In this document: positions 56,559-64,000 of the stretch, piece by piece | Numbering within the stretch: the first letter of the stretch is position 1 | How the letters are laid out: each line of letters starts with the position of its first letter | Assembly (NCBI RefSeq): GCF_014217685.1 | Contig: NZ_CP043653.1 | Span: 2,360,419 to 2,424,418 of the forward strand | Source: Glaciihabitans sp. INWT7 | Lineage (GTDB): Bacteria > Actinomycetota > Actinomycetes > Actinomycetales > Microbacteriaceae | Length of the DNA: 64,000 nt | Direction: 5' to 3' | The notes under the pieces: model-generated | The model's database searches: none | The model's input: only the letters and a program-made list of their open reading frames with translations | What the model was told of the DNA's origin: nothing | Translations under genes and position numbers: made by a program

Positions 56559-57941
56559 ATGAAGCCACGCCGCCTCCGGCTCCCGTTCGCGCGGCTCCTT
56601 GAGTCGATCAAGTCGAGCCTGTGGCCGATACCCGTGATAGCTATCGTCGCCGCGATGGGAATTGGACTGCTGCTCCCCTGGCTCGATAGATCGATCGACG
56701 CCGTGCTTCCGGATGGGCTAGACGCGGTGGTATTCAACGGCGGTGCCCAGTCGGCTCGATCGGTGCTGTCGTCGATCGCGGGTTCGCTCATCACGGCCAC
56801 CTCCCTCACCTTCTCCCTCACGGTGGTCTCGCTGCAGTTGGCGAGCAGCCAGGCGTCCCCGCGTGTGCTGAGGCTATTCGCGCAGGACAGCGTCGTGCAC
56901 GGCACCCTCGCCCTCTTCCTGGGCACATTCGCGTTCACCATCATGACGCTGCGAACCATCCGCGATCCGTCTCTCGGCAGTGCCGCGATCGTTCCGCGCA
57001 TCGCCGTAACGCTCTCCCTGATGCTCACGCTCGCGAGCGTGCTCATGCTCGTGTTCTTCCTCGCCCATCTCGCCCGGCAGCTACGGGTCGAGACGATGCT
57101 CAAGGACATCCATGCCGAGACGGACCGCACGATCGCCCTGGTGAGCGAGGCCAACGAGGCGAACCGGGCCTTTCGCGGCACCGTGCTCCGGCGCGCCCCG
57201 AACCAGCCGGTAGTGGCCCGGTCGAGCGGCTTCATCACCCGATACGACCGGAGCGCCGTGGTGGCGATCGCCGAGCGGCACGGGCTGGTGGTTGAGGAGC
57301 TGAAACTCGTCGGTGAGAGCAGCATCTCGGGAAGCGCGCTCCTGCGCTACCGGCGGACGCGACAGTCGTCCGGTGACGATGAGGCGATCGAAGACGAACT
57401 GCGCGCTGCGTTCAGCATCGACTACGAGCGCACCTCAGCACAGGATGCCGACTACGGCGTTCAGCAGATCGTCGACATCGGGGTGCGCGCCCTGTCCCCG
57501 GGCATCAACGATCCGACGACCGCGCTGCACGCCCTCGCCCACCTCGCCGCGCTGCTGTCGGATTGCCTCGCAATGCCGCAGCCGCCGCCCGCGCTGGCGG
57601 GCGAGGATGGCGCGTTGCGCGTGCTCACGCGCGCCCGTTCCCGTGCGCAGACCATCGAGGGCACGCTCGGGCAGATGCGCCGCTATGGCGCGGCGGACTT
57701 CCCCGTGGTGAAGCGCATGCTCGACCTGCTCGACGACCTGCTGGTGGTGCACCCGGAAAGCGACATCGCGACGGCGGTCGAGACGCAGCTCGACGCGTTG
57801 ACTGTGGCCGTCGAAAAGTACCGGTTCGGACGCGAGGAGTCTCGCGCGATCGCCACACGCTCAACCGAAGTGCGTCGACACGCCCGCGCTCTCGTGCGGC
57901 GGAGGCCGGCGGCCAGAGCGGCAAGGCGTTCCCGCAGCTGA
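56559..57941 (+). CDS. DUF2254 domain membrane protein
   Basis: 460 residues from ATG 56559. About four hydrophobic spans occupy residues 20-180 (PIPVIAIVAAMGIGLLLPW; TATSLTFSLTVVSLQLASSQ; LALFLGTFAFTIMTLRT; SLMLTLASVLMLVFFLAHLA), and the rest is a soluble domain including the conserved DYGVQQIVDIGVRALSPGINDPTTA. These are the hallmarks of DUF2254, a family without assigned function. It follows the small hypothetical gene at 56234. Confidence 0.87.
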   Translation: MKPRRLRLPFARLLESIKSSLWPIPVIAIVAAMGIGLLLPWLDRSIDAVLPDGLDAVVFNGGAQSARSVLSSIAGSLITATSLTFSLTVVSLQLASSQASPRVLRLFAQDSVVHGTLALFLGTFAFTIMTLRTIRDPSLGSAAIVPRIAVTLSLMLTLASVLMLVFFLAHLARQLRVETMLKDIHAETDRTIALVSEANEANRAFRGTVLRRAPNQPVVARSSGFITRYDRSAVVAIAERHGLVVEELKLVGESSISGSALLRYRRTRQSSGDDEAIEDELRAAFSIDYERTSAQDADYGVQQIVDIGVRALSPGINDPTTALHALAHLAALLSDCLAMPQPPPALAGEDGALRVLTRARSRAQTIEGTLGQMRRYGAADFPVVKRMLDLLDDLLVVHPESDIATAVETQLDALTVAVEKYRFGREESRAIATRSTEVRRHARALVRRRPAARAARRSRS

Positions 57942-58047
57942 GCGCGAGGATGACGCGGCTATCGAGGGGCGTTTTCCCGTAATGTGCGCACGCGTCGCCA
58001 CCGGTGCGTGATGATGATGCGGTGATGTCTATCAGGAGGTGCTTGCG

Positions 58048-59310
58048 ATGTCCCTGACACCGACAGCCGTCCACCCGGGTCGCCGGGTGCACTGGCTCGA
58101 ACTCTTCTTCGACCTGGTGATGGTGGTCTACATCGGCCAGATCGCCCAAGTCATGCACGGTGATCCCGGGTGGCTGAATGCAGCCGTTTTCGTCGCGTTT
58201 CTGGGCGCGGCCTGGTGGGCATGGGTGAACGCGACGGTCACGATGAACCTGTTCGGTGCGCGCATCACCCGCTCCACCTGGGCGGCGGTGACGATCGCGA
58301 TGATCGCGATCGGTGTGATGGCGGCGGCTGTGCCTGAGGCGCTCGGTGATCGCGCCGCCGCTTTTGCTGTCGGCAATGCCGTGATCCGGCTGGTCTGGGT
58401 GCAGCCCTGGTTCTCGAAGCGCCGAACGATCGGTGTGCCGTGGTGGCGGCCAGTGCTCTACAGCGTGGTTCCCGCCTCCTTGTGGGTCGTCTCGATCTGG
58501 GTCGCACCACCGTGGCAGTATGCGCTGTGGGCGGTTGCCGTGGCCATCGAGATCGCGCTGCTAAGCTTCCTCAGCGGGCAGCAAGCCTGGCTGCGCACGG
58601 CTCTCGACATCGATCACCTGGTCGAACGTGTCGGTCTGCTGGTGGTGATCGTGTTCGGCGAGTCGATCCTGACCATCATCTCGGAGCTGGATGGACACTG
58701 GACAGTCGTGTCGGGCCTGGCGGCCGTCCTGGGGTTCGCCTCCGTCTCGCTGCTTGCCTGGATCTACTTCGGCCATGCCACCTCCGCCGTCGAGCGCGGC
58801 CTACGAGCACTGCTCCAACGCGGGAGCATCACCGGGCTGCGGGACACGGTGATGTACCTCCCGTTTCTCCTCGTGGCTGGCATCACCCTGTTCGCCACGG
58901 CCCTCGGCACGGCCGTGGCCGAGGCCGGACACCCTCTCCCGGCCGGCGCCGTAGTCAGCCTCAGCGCCGGCATCAGTCTCTTCTTCCTCGCCAGCACGGC
59001 CGAGTCGCTGCGCTATGGGGCTCCCTGGCGCCAAGTCGTGCTCTGGGGTCCAGCGGGCATCCTGCTGCCCTGGGGATTGGCACCCCTCTCGAACGTCATC
59101 CCTGCCGAAGGAGTGGTCGCGTGCTCGACTGCGGTCATCGCCATAGTGCTGGCACTCACCGAGATCAACGTCTGGCGCCTCCGGGCGCTGCCCGAACGGA
59201 CGAAGGGTGCGGCGCTTCCACCGATGAAGTCACCGAGCCGAGTGAAGAGCGATCTATCGATGGATGTCGGGCTCATAAACGAAAAAAGCCCCGGAGAACC
59301 GGGGCTGTGA
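58048..59310 (+). CDS. low temperature requirement protein A (LtrA) family membrane protein
   Basis: 420 residues from ATG 58048 behind AGGAGGT; a GTG at 58039 lies inside that ribosome site. About ten to twelve hydrophobic spans. The LtrA opening VHWLELFFDLVMVVYIGQ and the central HLVERVGLLVVIVFGESI are typical. Function is unknown; the name comes from a Listeria mutant. The last codons (SPGEPGL-stop) are read through a GC-rich hairpin that acts as terminator for the opposite strand, so the C-terminal tail is probably lineage-specific. Confidence 0.85.
   Translation: MSLTPTAVHPGRRVHWLELFFDLVMVVYIGQIAQVMHGDPGWLNAAVFVAFLGAAWWAWVNATVTMNLFGARITRSTWAAVTIAMIAIGVMAAAVPEALGDRAAAFAVGNAVIRLVWVQPWFSKRRTIGVPWWRPVLYSVVPASLWVVSIWVAPPWQYALWAVAVAIEIALLSFLSGQQAWLRTALDIDHLVERVGLLVVIVFGESILTIISELDGHWTVVSGLAAVLGFASVSLLAWIYFGHATSAVERGLRALLQRGSITGLRDTVMYLPFLLVAGITLFATALGTAVAEAGHPLPAGAVVSLSAGISLFFLASTAESLRYGAPWRQVVLWGPAGILLPWGLAPLSNVIPAEGVVACSTAVIAIVLALTEINVWRLRALPERTKGAALPPMKSPSRVKSDLSMDVGLINEKSPGEPGL
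59282..59306 (-). terminator. terminator of the former tRNA-Gln locus
   Basis: On the minus strand AGCCCCGG pairs with CCGGGGCT around a TTCT loop and is followed by TTTTTTC. It lies 18 bases after the tRNA-Gln 3' fragment, where the tRNA terminator would be. On the plus strand it overlaps the end of the LtrA-family gene. Confidence 0.75.
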
Positions 59311-59324
59311 GGACCTGCTAAAGC

Positions 59325-59353
59325 TGGGGTACCTGGACTCGAACCAAGAACAA
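59325..59353 (-). other. tRNA-Gln 3' fragment: attachment site and left end of a genomic island
   Basis: The minus strand reads TTGTTCTTGG, then TTCGAGTCCAGG and TACCCCA, which is the T arm and 3' acceptor strand of tRNA-Gln. No D arm, anticodon arm or 5' acceptor follows upstream; the sequence changes to unrelated DNA at about 59354. A native terminator remains on the other side. This is the usual footprint left when an element integrates into a tRNA 3' end and carries off the intact copy to its far end, here beyond 64000. The following 4.6 kb is IS-rich. Confidence 0.75.
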
Positions 59354-59529
59354 AAGAATGGCTCTGGCCCGGTGGCACCGCAGCGACTGTCCGACAAAAA
59401 CCTCCGTCTTCGTGCGGTTTTCATGGCTTCAGTCTACCGACTGCTACCGGCCAATCTGGTTGCGTTGGCAGGGTTTTTGGTTACCTACCCGGTTACCTTC
59501 AAGTAGTCGCAGGTCACGTCCCGTGGAGT

Positions 59530-60601
59530 GGTGGAGTTTCTCGAACACCGTGCGGGTCAGTTATTTCAGTTTAGGCGGCAGTCAGTTCGGGGAGGATCAC
59601 CGCCTCGTCGATGGGCTCGGCCGGGGTGTTCATGGACTTCAGTTCGAGCATTGAGGCTTCTGAGAAGTAGCGTCGTTCGCCGGCTTCCCATTCGTCGTGT
59701 TGCTCAATCAGGACCGAGCCGGCCAGGCGCAGCAGGGCGGCAGGGTTGGGGAAAACACCGACGACGTCGGTGCGGCGTTTGATCTCTTTGTTGACTCGCT
59801 CGAGCGGGTTTGTGGACCAGATCTGACGCCAATGCCGAGTTGGGAACCCGGCGAACGCGAGGAGGTCGCCCTGCGCGTCGCTAAGCATCGCAGCGACCTT
59901 CGGATGGGAACGGGTCAGCATCGTGGCGACTTCACCGAATTGCTTCTGGACGTGCACGCTATCGGGTTGGGCGAAGATCGTGCGGATAACAGAGGCCACC
60001 ATTTCCCCGGAAGCTTTCGGGACCACCGCAAGAACGTTGCGCATGAAGTGAACCCGGCATCTCTGCCAGGCAGCGCCTTGGAACACTGTCCCGATGGCTT
60101 TCTTCAACCCGGTGTGAGCGTCTGAGATGACAAGCTTCACTCCGGCAAGCCCGCGGGTTCGCAGGGAGCGCAGGAACTCAGTCCAGAACGCTTCGTTCTC
60201 CGTGTCTCCAACGTCGAAACCGAGCACTTCCCGCCGGCCATCGGCGGCGACCCCGAACGCGACAACGACCGTCTGGGAGACGATCCGGTGATTGACGCGG
60301 GCTTTGCAGTAAGTGGCGTCGAGGAACACATACGGGTAGTCCACCGCGGTCAGGGTCCGGTCGCGAAACTGGGCGACTTCAGCATCGAGGCCCGCGCAGA
60401 TCCTCGACACTTCTGACTTGGAAACCCCGGACTGGGCGCCGAGTGCTTTGACGAGATCATCAACTTTCCTGGTCGAGACACCGTGCAGGTAGGCCTCCAT
60501 CACGACCGCGAACAATGCTTGGTCGACCCTCCGGCGGCGCTCCAACAAGGCGGGGAAGAACGAGCCCGCACGCAGCTTCGGAATCTTCAGATCGAGATCC
60601 C
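59530..60601 (-). mobile_element. IS256 family element remnant (copy A), truncated at its 5' end
   Basis: It carries a transposase lacking its N-terminus and is cut by the IS3-type element at 60602. The left boundary near 59530 is approximate because no terminal inverted repeat was confirmed there. Confidence 0.7.
59571..60601 (-). pseudogene. IS256 family (Mutator type) transposase, N-terminally truncated
   Basis: The visible frame from about 60601 reads RDLDLKIPKLRAGSFFPALLERRRRVDQALFAVVMEAYLHG... and ends at 59571, about 340 residues against about 410-420 in the family. The missing part is the N-terminal DNA-binding region. DDE residues appear in VFLDATYCK, LVISDAHTGLKKAI and further on near NPLERVNKEIKRR. 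A downstream TTG within the frame could serve as a start (60548), but the protein would not be functional. The right break coincides with the end of the IS3-type element. Confidence 0.8.
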
Positions 60602-60642
60602 GGGACTGCCCCGAGTTCAGTTGACTCGGTGGGTTAGTGGTT

Positions 60643-61506
60643 TCACGCGGCGTTGAGGGCCATGTTTATTGTCTCAAACTCGATCGGGGTGAGTTTGCCG
60701 AGGCGGCGTTGCCGACGCTTGCGATGGTAGGTTCGCTCGATCCAGACCACGATCGCGAGGCGTAGCTCTTCCCTCGTGGCCCATCGTTGCCGGTCGAGGA
60801 CGTTCTTTTGCAGGAGGGCGAAGAAGGACTCCATCGCGGCGTTGTCGCCGCATGCGCCGACGCGGCCCATCGACCCGGTGATGGCGTTGTTCTTCAACAC
60901 CCGCACGAAGGCGTTGGAGCGGAATTGAGAGCCGCGGTCGGAGTGCAGAATCGTGCCGGCGATGTCGCGTTGCCCGATTGCGTTGCGGGCCGCAGCGACC
61001 GCCAGGGATGCTTTCATTCGGGAGTCGATGGAGTAGCCGACGATCTTGTTCGACCACACGTCCTTGATCGCGCAGAGGTAGATTTTGCCTTCGTCGGTGC
61101 GATGCTCGGTGATGTCCGTCAACCACAGCTGGTTAGGGCGTGTCGCGGTGAAGTTCCGCTGGACATGGTCGTCATGCACGGGCGGGCCGGCTTTGCCCCT
61201 CAGGCCGCGTTTCTTCGCGAACACGGACCAGAGCCGCTGCTGGGAGCAGAGCCGCCAAACCCGGTTCTCGCCCGCCTTCAGGCCAGCCTGGTTGAGTTCG
61301 TCGCTGATGAACCGGTAGCCGAACGCGGGGTCGTCCCGGTGGGCGTCCCACGCCGCGTTGGTCAGGTGAGCGTCGTCCCAATCACGTTGCGAGACGGGGT
61401 TTCGGAGCCACTGATAGAAGGCTTGTTTGGAGAAGCGCAATACCCGGCAGGTCACCGTGACGGGGACTCCGTCGACGGCCAGTTCGCGGACCAGCGGGTA
61501 CATCAT
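60643..61506 (-). CDS. IS3 family transposase OrfB (integrase core)
   Basis: 287 residues from ATG 61506. The DDE residues are in NQLWLTDITEH, ILHSDRGSQF and NAAMESFFALLQKNVL; the HTH-like front and the YHRKRRQRRLGKLTPIEFE tail are typical of IS3-group OrfB. Its start overlaps the orfA stop by four bases (ATGA), so it is made by coupled translation or by frameshift fusion with OrfA. It appears intact. Confidence 0.93.
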   Translation of the reverse strand: MMYPLVRELAVDGVPVTVTCRVLRFSKQAFYQWLRNPVSQRDWDDAHLTNAAWDAHRDDPAFGYRFISDELNQAGLKAGENRVWRLCSQQRLWSVFAKKRGLRGKAGPPVHDDHVQRNFTATRPNQLWLTDITEHRTDEGKIYLCAIKDVWSNKIVGYSIDSRMKASLAVAAARNAIGQRDIAGTILHSDRGSQFRSNAFVRVLKNNAITGSMGRVGACGDNAAMESFFALLQKNVLDRQRWATREELRLAIVVWIERTYHRKRRQRRLGKLTPIEFETINMALNAA

Positions 61507-61787
61507 TTTGGGTTGACATCCCGGGAGAGGTAGGCGACGGCGCGGCGCATTACCTCGGCTTCCTGCTCCAGCAGCCGGATCCGTTTCCGCGCCTCCCGCA
61601 GCTCAGCCGACTCCTTCTCCGTCACGCCAGGCTTCACCCCCTCTTCGACGTCGGCTTTCTTCAGCCAGTACGCCAGACACGACTCCGAAATTCCGAAGTC
61701 CTTCGCGATCTGGTTCAGCGGGGCTTCGTGCTTGCGAGCGACCGCGACAACATCGCGGCGGAACTCGGGCGGGTAGGGCTTGGGCAT
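61503..61787 (-). CDS. IS3 family transposase OrfA
   Basis: 94 residues from ATG 61787. HTH region: MPKPYPPEFRRDVVAVARKHEAP...IAKDFGISESCLAYWLKKAD, followed by a leucine-zipper-like helix AELREARKRIRLLEQEAEVMRRA that mediates dimerisation with OrfB. Intact. The open frame continues to an upstream ATG at 61820, but the start here is the family-typical one. Confidence 0.92.
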   Translation of the reverse strand: MPKPYPPEFRRDVVAVARKHEAPLNQIAKDFGISESCLAYWLKKADVEEGVKPGVTEKESAELREARKRIRLLEQEAEVMRRAVAYLSRDVNPK

Positions 61788-61853
61788 GGTGACATCCTTC
61801 CAGCGGAGACGAATCTCCACAGGTCAAGAGTCAACCAAACCGGGGGCAGTCCC

Positions 61854-62797
61854 GTCCTCTCGCTGTATGCCCACGGGTTAACGACCGGGGAGATCAGTGC
61901 GCACTTCGCGCAGATCTATGACGCCCAGGTATCGAAGGAGACGATCTCCAGGATCACCGACAAGGTGTCGGAGGAGATGAACGAATGGTCTCACCGTCCG
62001 CTGGACGGCGTCTACGCGGCGATCTTCATCGATGCCATCGTGGTGAAGATTCGTGACGGGCAAGTAGCCAACAGGCCCATCTATGCGGCGATCGGGGTGA
62101 GCCTGGAGGGTGAGAAGGAGGTTCTGGGCTTGTGGGCTGGAACCGGGGGTGAGGGGGCGAAGTTCTGGATGAGTGTCCTGACGGACATCAAGAACCGGGG
62201 CGTGACGGACACCTTCTTCCTCGTCTGCGACGGGCTGAAAGGCCTGCCAGATGTTGTCTCAAATGTGTGGCCGTTGACGACGGTGCAGACCTGCATCATC
62301 CATCTGATCCGCAACACCTTCAAACTCGCGTCGAAGAAAGACTGGGACGCCCTCAAACGGGATGTGAAGCCGATCTATACGGCACCGAACCCGACGGCCG
62401 CGCGGACGGCGCTCGAGGAGCTGACCCAGAAATGGGGCAAACGATACGGTGCCATCACCAGATTGTGGGAGTCCGCGTGGGAGGAGTTCATCCCGTTCCT
62501 GGACTACGACGAAGAAATTCGCCGCGTGATCTGCAGCACCAACGCGATCGAATCCCTGAACGCCCGATACCGGCGGGCGGTGCGAGCACGCGGTCATTTC
62601 CCCACCGAGCAGGCCGCGCTGAAGTGCCTGTATCTTGTCACCAGATCACTCGACCCGACAGGCGCGGGACGAGCCCGATGGACGATGCGCTGGAAGCCCG
62701 CGCTGAACGCGTTCGCCATCACCTTCCAAGACCGCTGGCCGGCCGCGGAAACCTACTAAATGAAAACCGCCGGAAACACCGTTAACGAGACAGACCC
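61854..62797 (+). mobile_element. IS256 family element remnant (copy B), truncated at its 5' end
   Basis: Starts abruptly at the right end of the IS3-type element and ends with a terminal sequence GTTAACGAGACAGACCC at 62797, of the GGGTCTG type seen at IS256 ends; a similar GGGTCTGTCAG starts copy C at 63503. It has inserted into, or is joined to, the small membrane gene on its right. Confidence 0.75.
61855..62759 (+). pseudogene. IS256 family transposase, N-terminally truncated (copy B)
   Basis: About 300 codons ending TAA at 62759. The native part starts at VLSLYAHGLTTGEISAHFAQIYDAQVSKETISRITDKV, so roughly the first 100 residues are gone. Conserved segments AAIFIDAIVVKIRDG, FFLVCDGLKGLP and STNAIESLNARYRRAVR carry the DDE residues. 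The apparent longer frame beginning at 61728 reads through the end of the IS3-type element and is a chimera. Different subgroup from copy A. Confidence 0.85.
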
Positions 62798-62798
62798 T

Positions 62799-63176
62799 CG
62801 GACTGCCGTGCCCGTGCCCGATCTGGGGCAGCCCAATATCGGGTTGGAACACGAAACCCGCGTCGGGCTTGCCAGTGGAGAAGTAGTTGTTCTGCACTCT
62901 AGAGAGCATGCGGGCAGATTGCGTGATGGAGAAAATTCCCACCACCAGGAGGAACGCTCCAGAAATGATGAGCGCGATGGACACGGCCAGTGGATTGCTT
63001 CCGAGTCCAAAAAGCCCCTGTGGCCACAGCAAAAGTGATCCACCAACGCACAAAAGGCCAACTAGCAGCCCGATCCGCGCCAACGTTCGTTTACGCAACC
63101 TCACATCATCGGCTGCGGCAAGGAGGGCGGCAGCCGACTCGGCCTTCTCTCCACTTTGTACCGGATTTCCCCTCAT
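62799..63176 (-). pseudogene. small membrane protein gene, 3' end disrupted by IS256 copy B
   Basis: From ATG 63176 the frame encodes a charged front (MRGNPVQSGEKAESAAALL), two hydrophobic spans (about residues 35-60 and 63-85) and a tail down to about IGHGHGSPR, where the IS terminal sequence begins. Translation continues antisense through the IS to 62646, which is not native. No family recognised; two-span topology suggests a small membrane protein. Carried within the island. Confidence 0.55.
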
Positions 63177-63502
63177 GTGGTCACTATATGCGGGGAAGCA
63201 TCCCCCTGTAAGAAAATTGGAACAGACGACCCCATGCCCGGGTAATGGAATTCCAGGGTGCGGTAATCGTGCGTTCCGGCGTTCCGGCGTTCCGGCGTTC
63301 CCGCGTTTGGCGCACTCATAACTTGCGCGCGCCCGTAACCGGAACGTCTACCGGTCGGTCGGAGCCGCAACGACGATCGATCGGCACAATCGGTCATAAG
63401 GGGTTCTGCCGGTGCCGATGAATAACGACACTACGTACGCGATGGGAAGAATATAGGCGGTCACAGTTAAGGCCCACACCGAAATCGGGACAACTCCAAT
63501 GC
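63177..63502. other. island intergenic region with an 8-bp tandem repeat
   Basis: A 326-bp stretch without a convincing gene. It contains GTTCCGGC repeated four times in tandem at 63273-63304 (last copy with one change) and is less GC-rich towards its right end. The short ORFs in it have no coding signs. Confidence 0.6.
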
Positions 63503-64000
63503 GGGTCTGTCAGATTTCTTGTGTAACTGGTCATCGGCTAGTTGAGTCCTAGGCGGTCGCCGTAGGTCATTGCGAGGGTGTTAAGAATAGCTTTCCACCC
63601 GTTGATCTCGCCTGTCGGATTGGCCCGGTTGTGGCGTCGTTCGATGATCGCGAGATACATCACTTTCAGTGCGGATTGTTCGTTGGGGAAGTGGCCGCGA
63701 CGCCTGGTCGCGGCTCTGAATCTCGCGTTCAACGACTCGATCCCGTTTGTCGTATAGATGAGCTTCCTGATCTCTAACGGGTAGTCGAGAAACGGGGTGA
63801 ACTCACCCCACGACCGCCGCCACATCGCGATCATCGCCGGGTAGATGGGTTCCCATTCCTTCGCAAACTCGTCGAAGCGTTGCTCTGCCGCCTTCACCGT
63901 CGGCGCCTGGTAGACCTGCTTCAACCTCTCCGCGATCGGTTTCCAATACTTCCTGGACGCGAACCGCAGGCTGTTGCGCACCAAATGCACGACACAGGTT
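63503..64000 (-). mobile_element. IS256 family element (copy C), running off the window
   Basis: GGGTCTGTCAGATTTCTTG at 63503 is the terminal repeat on the transposase 3' side; the element continues past the right edge. Confidence 0.75.
63538..64000 (-). CDS. IS256 family transposase, partial (copy C)
   Basis: The C-terminal ~154 residues are in the window; the frame is open to the right edge (TCVVHLVRNSLRFAS), so the start lies outside. Segments TNGIESLNARFRAATRRRGHFPNEQSALKVMYL hold the last catalytic Glu. It is a third IS256 subgroup, distinct from copies A and B. Whether it is intact cannot be seen. Confidence 0.88.
   Translation of the reverse strand, partial: TCVVHLVRNSLRFASRKYWKPIAERLKQVYQAPTVKAAEQRFDEFAKEWEPIYPAMIAMWRRSWGEFTPFLDYPLEIRKLIYTTNGIESLNARFRAATRRRGHFPNEQSALKVMYLAIIERRHNRANPTGEINGWKAILNTLAMTYGDRLGLN

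Larger units (their letters stand above)
60602..61853 (-). mobile_element. IS3 family insertion sequence, complete
   Basis: The ends are related inverted repeats: GGGACTGCCCCGAG from 60602, and GGGACTGCCCCCGG read inwards from 61853, both continuing into GTTGACTC-type sequence. Inside are overlapping orfA and orfB on the minus strand. The two flanks are parts of different IS256-type elements and I see no clear target-site duplication. Confidence 0.85.

Noticed and set aside
59354-59420. 5' half of tRNA-Gln next to the 3' fragment
   Set aside because: No D arm, anticodon arm or 5' acceptor strand can be read in this sequence.
61728-62759. Full-length IS256 transposase from ATG 61728
   Set aside because: The first ~40 codons lie in the end of the IS3-type element; the native frame is truncated.
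62760-63038. 92-codon plus-strand ORF starting at 62760
   Set aside because: It begins in the IS256 terminal region and runs antisense to the disrupted membrane gene; no coding signs.

Overview
The window is high-GC actinobacterial chromosome, most likely family Microbacteriaceae. Signs of this are the GC-rich codon use, several leaderless TANNNT-6/7 nt-ATG promoters, a PutA without a DNA-binding domain, a fused FbiC for deazaflavin FO, a SufS-SufU pair and DUF2254/LtrA membrane proteins. The lineage call is inference from gene content; no database was searched.

Layout. 1-2.1 kb: two divergent TerC-type membrane proteins, each behind a yybP-ykoY-like (Mn2+) riboswitch candidate. 2.1-9.7 kb: an acyl-CoA ligase, a four-gene cytochrome b operon on the minus strand, an S9 peptidase, a short-chain dehydrogenase and a coupled ALDH-like fragment preceded by a G9 run. 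9.7-17.6 kb: a GNAT-AAA+ fusion, a D,D-carboxypeptidase, a VOC protein, an AlkD-like protein, a GlsB-type stress protein, an orphan LuxR-type response regulator, a 1-kb array of nested tandem repeats, tRNA-Glu(CTC), a lipid-kinase-like protein and an MBL hydrolase. 17.6-19.1 kb: cysK-cysE.

19.4-31.6 kb is catabolic: a thiolase; a PucR regulator divergent from an aldehyde dehydrogenase / acyl-CoA ligase / GMC oxidoreductase operon, which reads as alcohol to aldehyde to acid to acyl-CoA; and a LysR regulator divergent from putA. 31.7-37.6 kb: an SGNH-GAF gene split by an in-frame amber codon, glycerol kinase with a SorC-family regulator and three copies of a TGCACA-N2-TGTGCA operator, and a hydrolase-membrane fusion. 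37.7-44.4 kb: an alpha-galactoside operon (LacI regulator, binding protein, two permeases, GH36 alpha-galactosidase). 44.5-45.5 kb: OhrR-like regulator and OsmC. 45.5-50.3 kb: a coupled minus-strand operon fbiC - alpha/beta hydrolase - Baeyer-Villiger-type monooxygenase; its FbiC lacks the second radical-SAM cysteine motif. 50.5-59.3 kb: GH2 beta-galactosidase, sufS-sufU, and several membrane or hypothetical proteins.

From about 59.3 kb the sequence changes character. A 3' fragment of tRNA-Gln with its terminator marks an attachment site, followed by an IS-rich island: a truncated IS256-type element, a complete IS3-type element, a second truncated IS256-type element that interrupts a membrane-protein gene, and a third running off the right edge. 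The strongest candidates for something undescribed are the nested repeat array, the cluster-less FbiC in its monooxygenase operon, the GNAT-AAA+ fusion, the amber-split SGNH-GAF gene and the SorC/glpK operator set.
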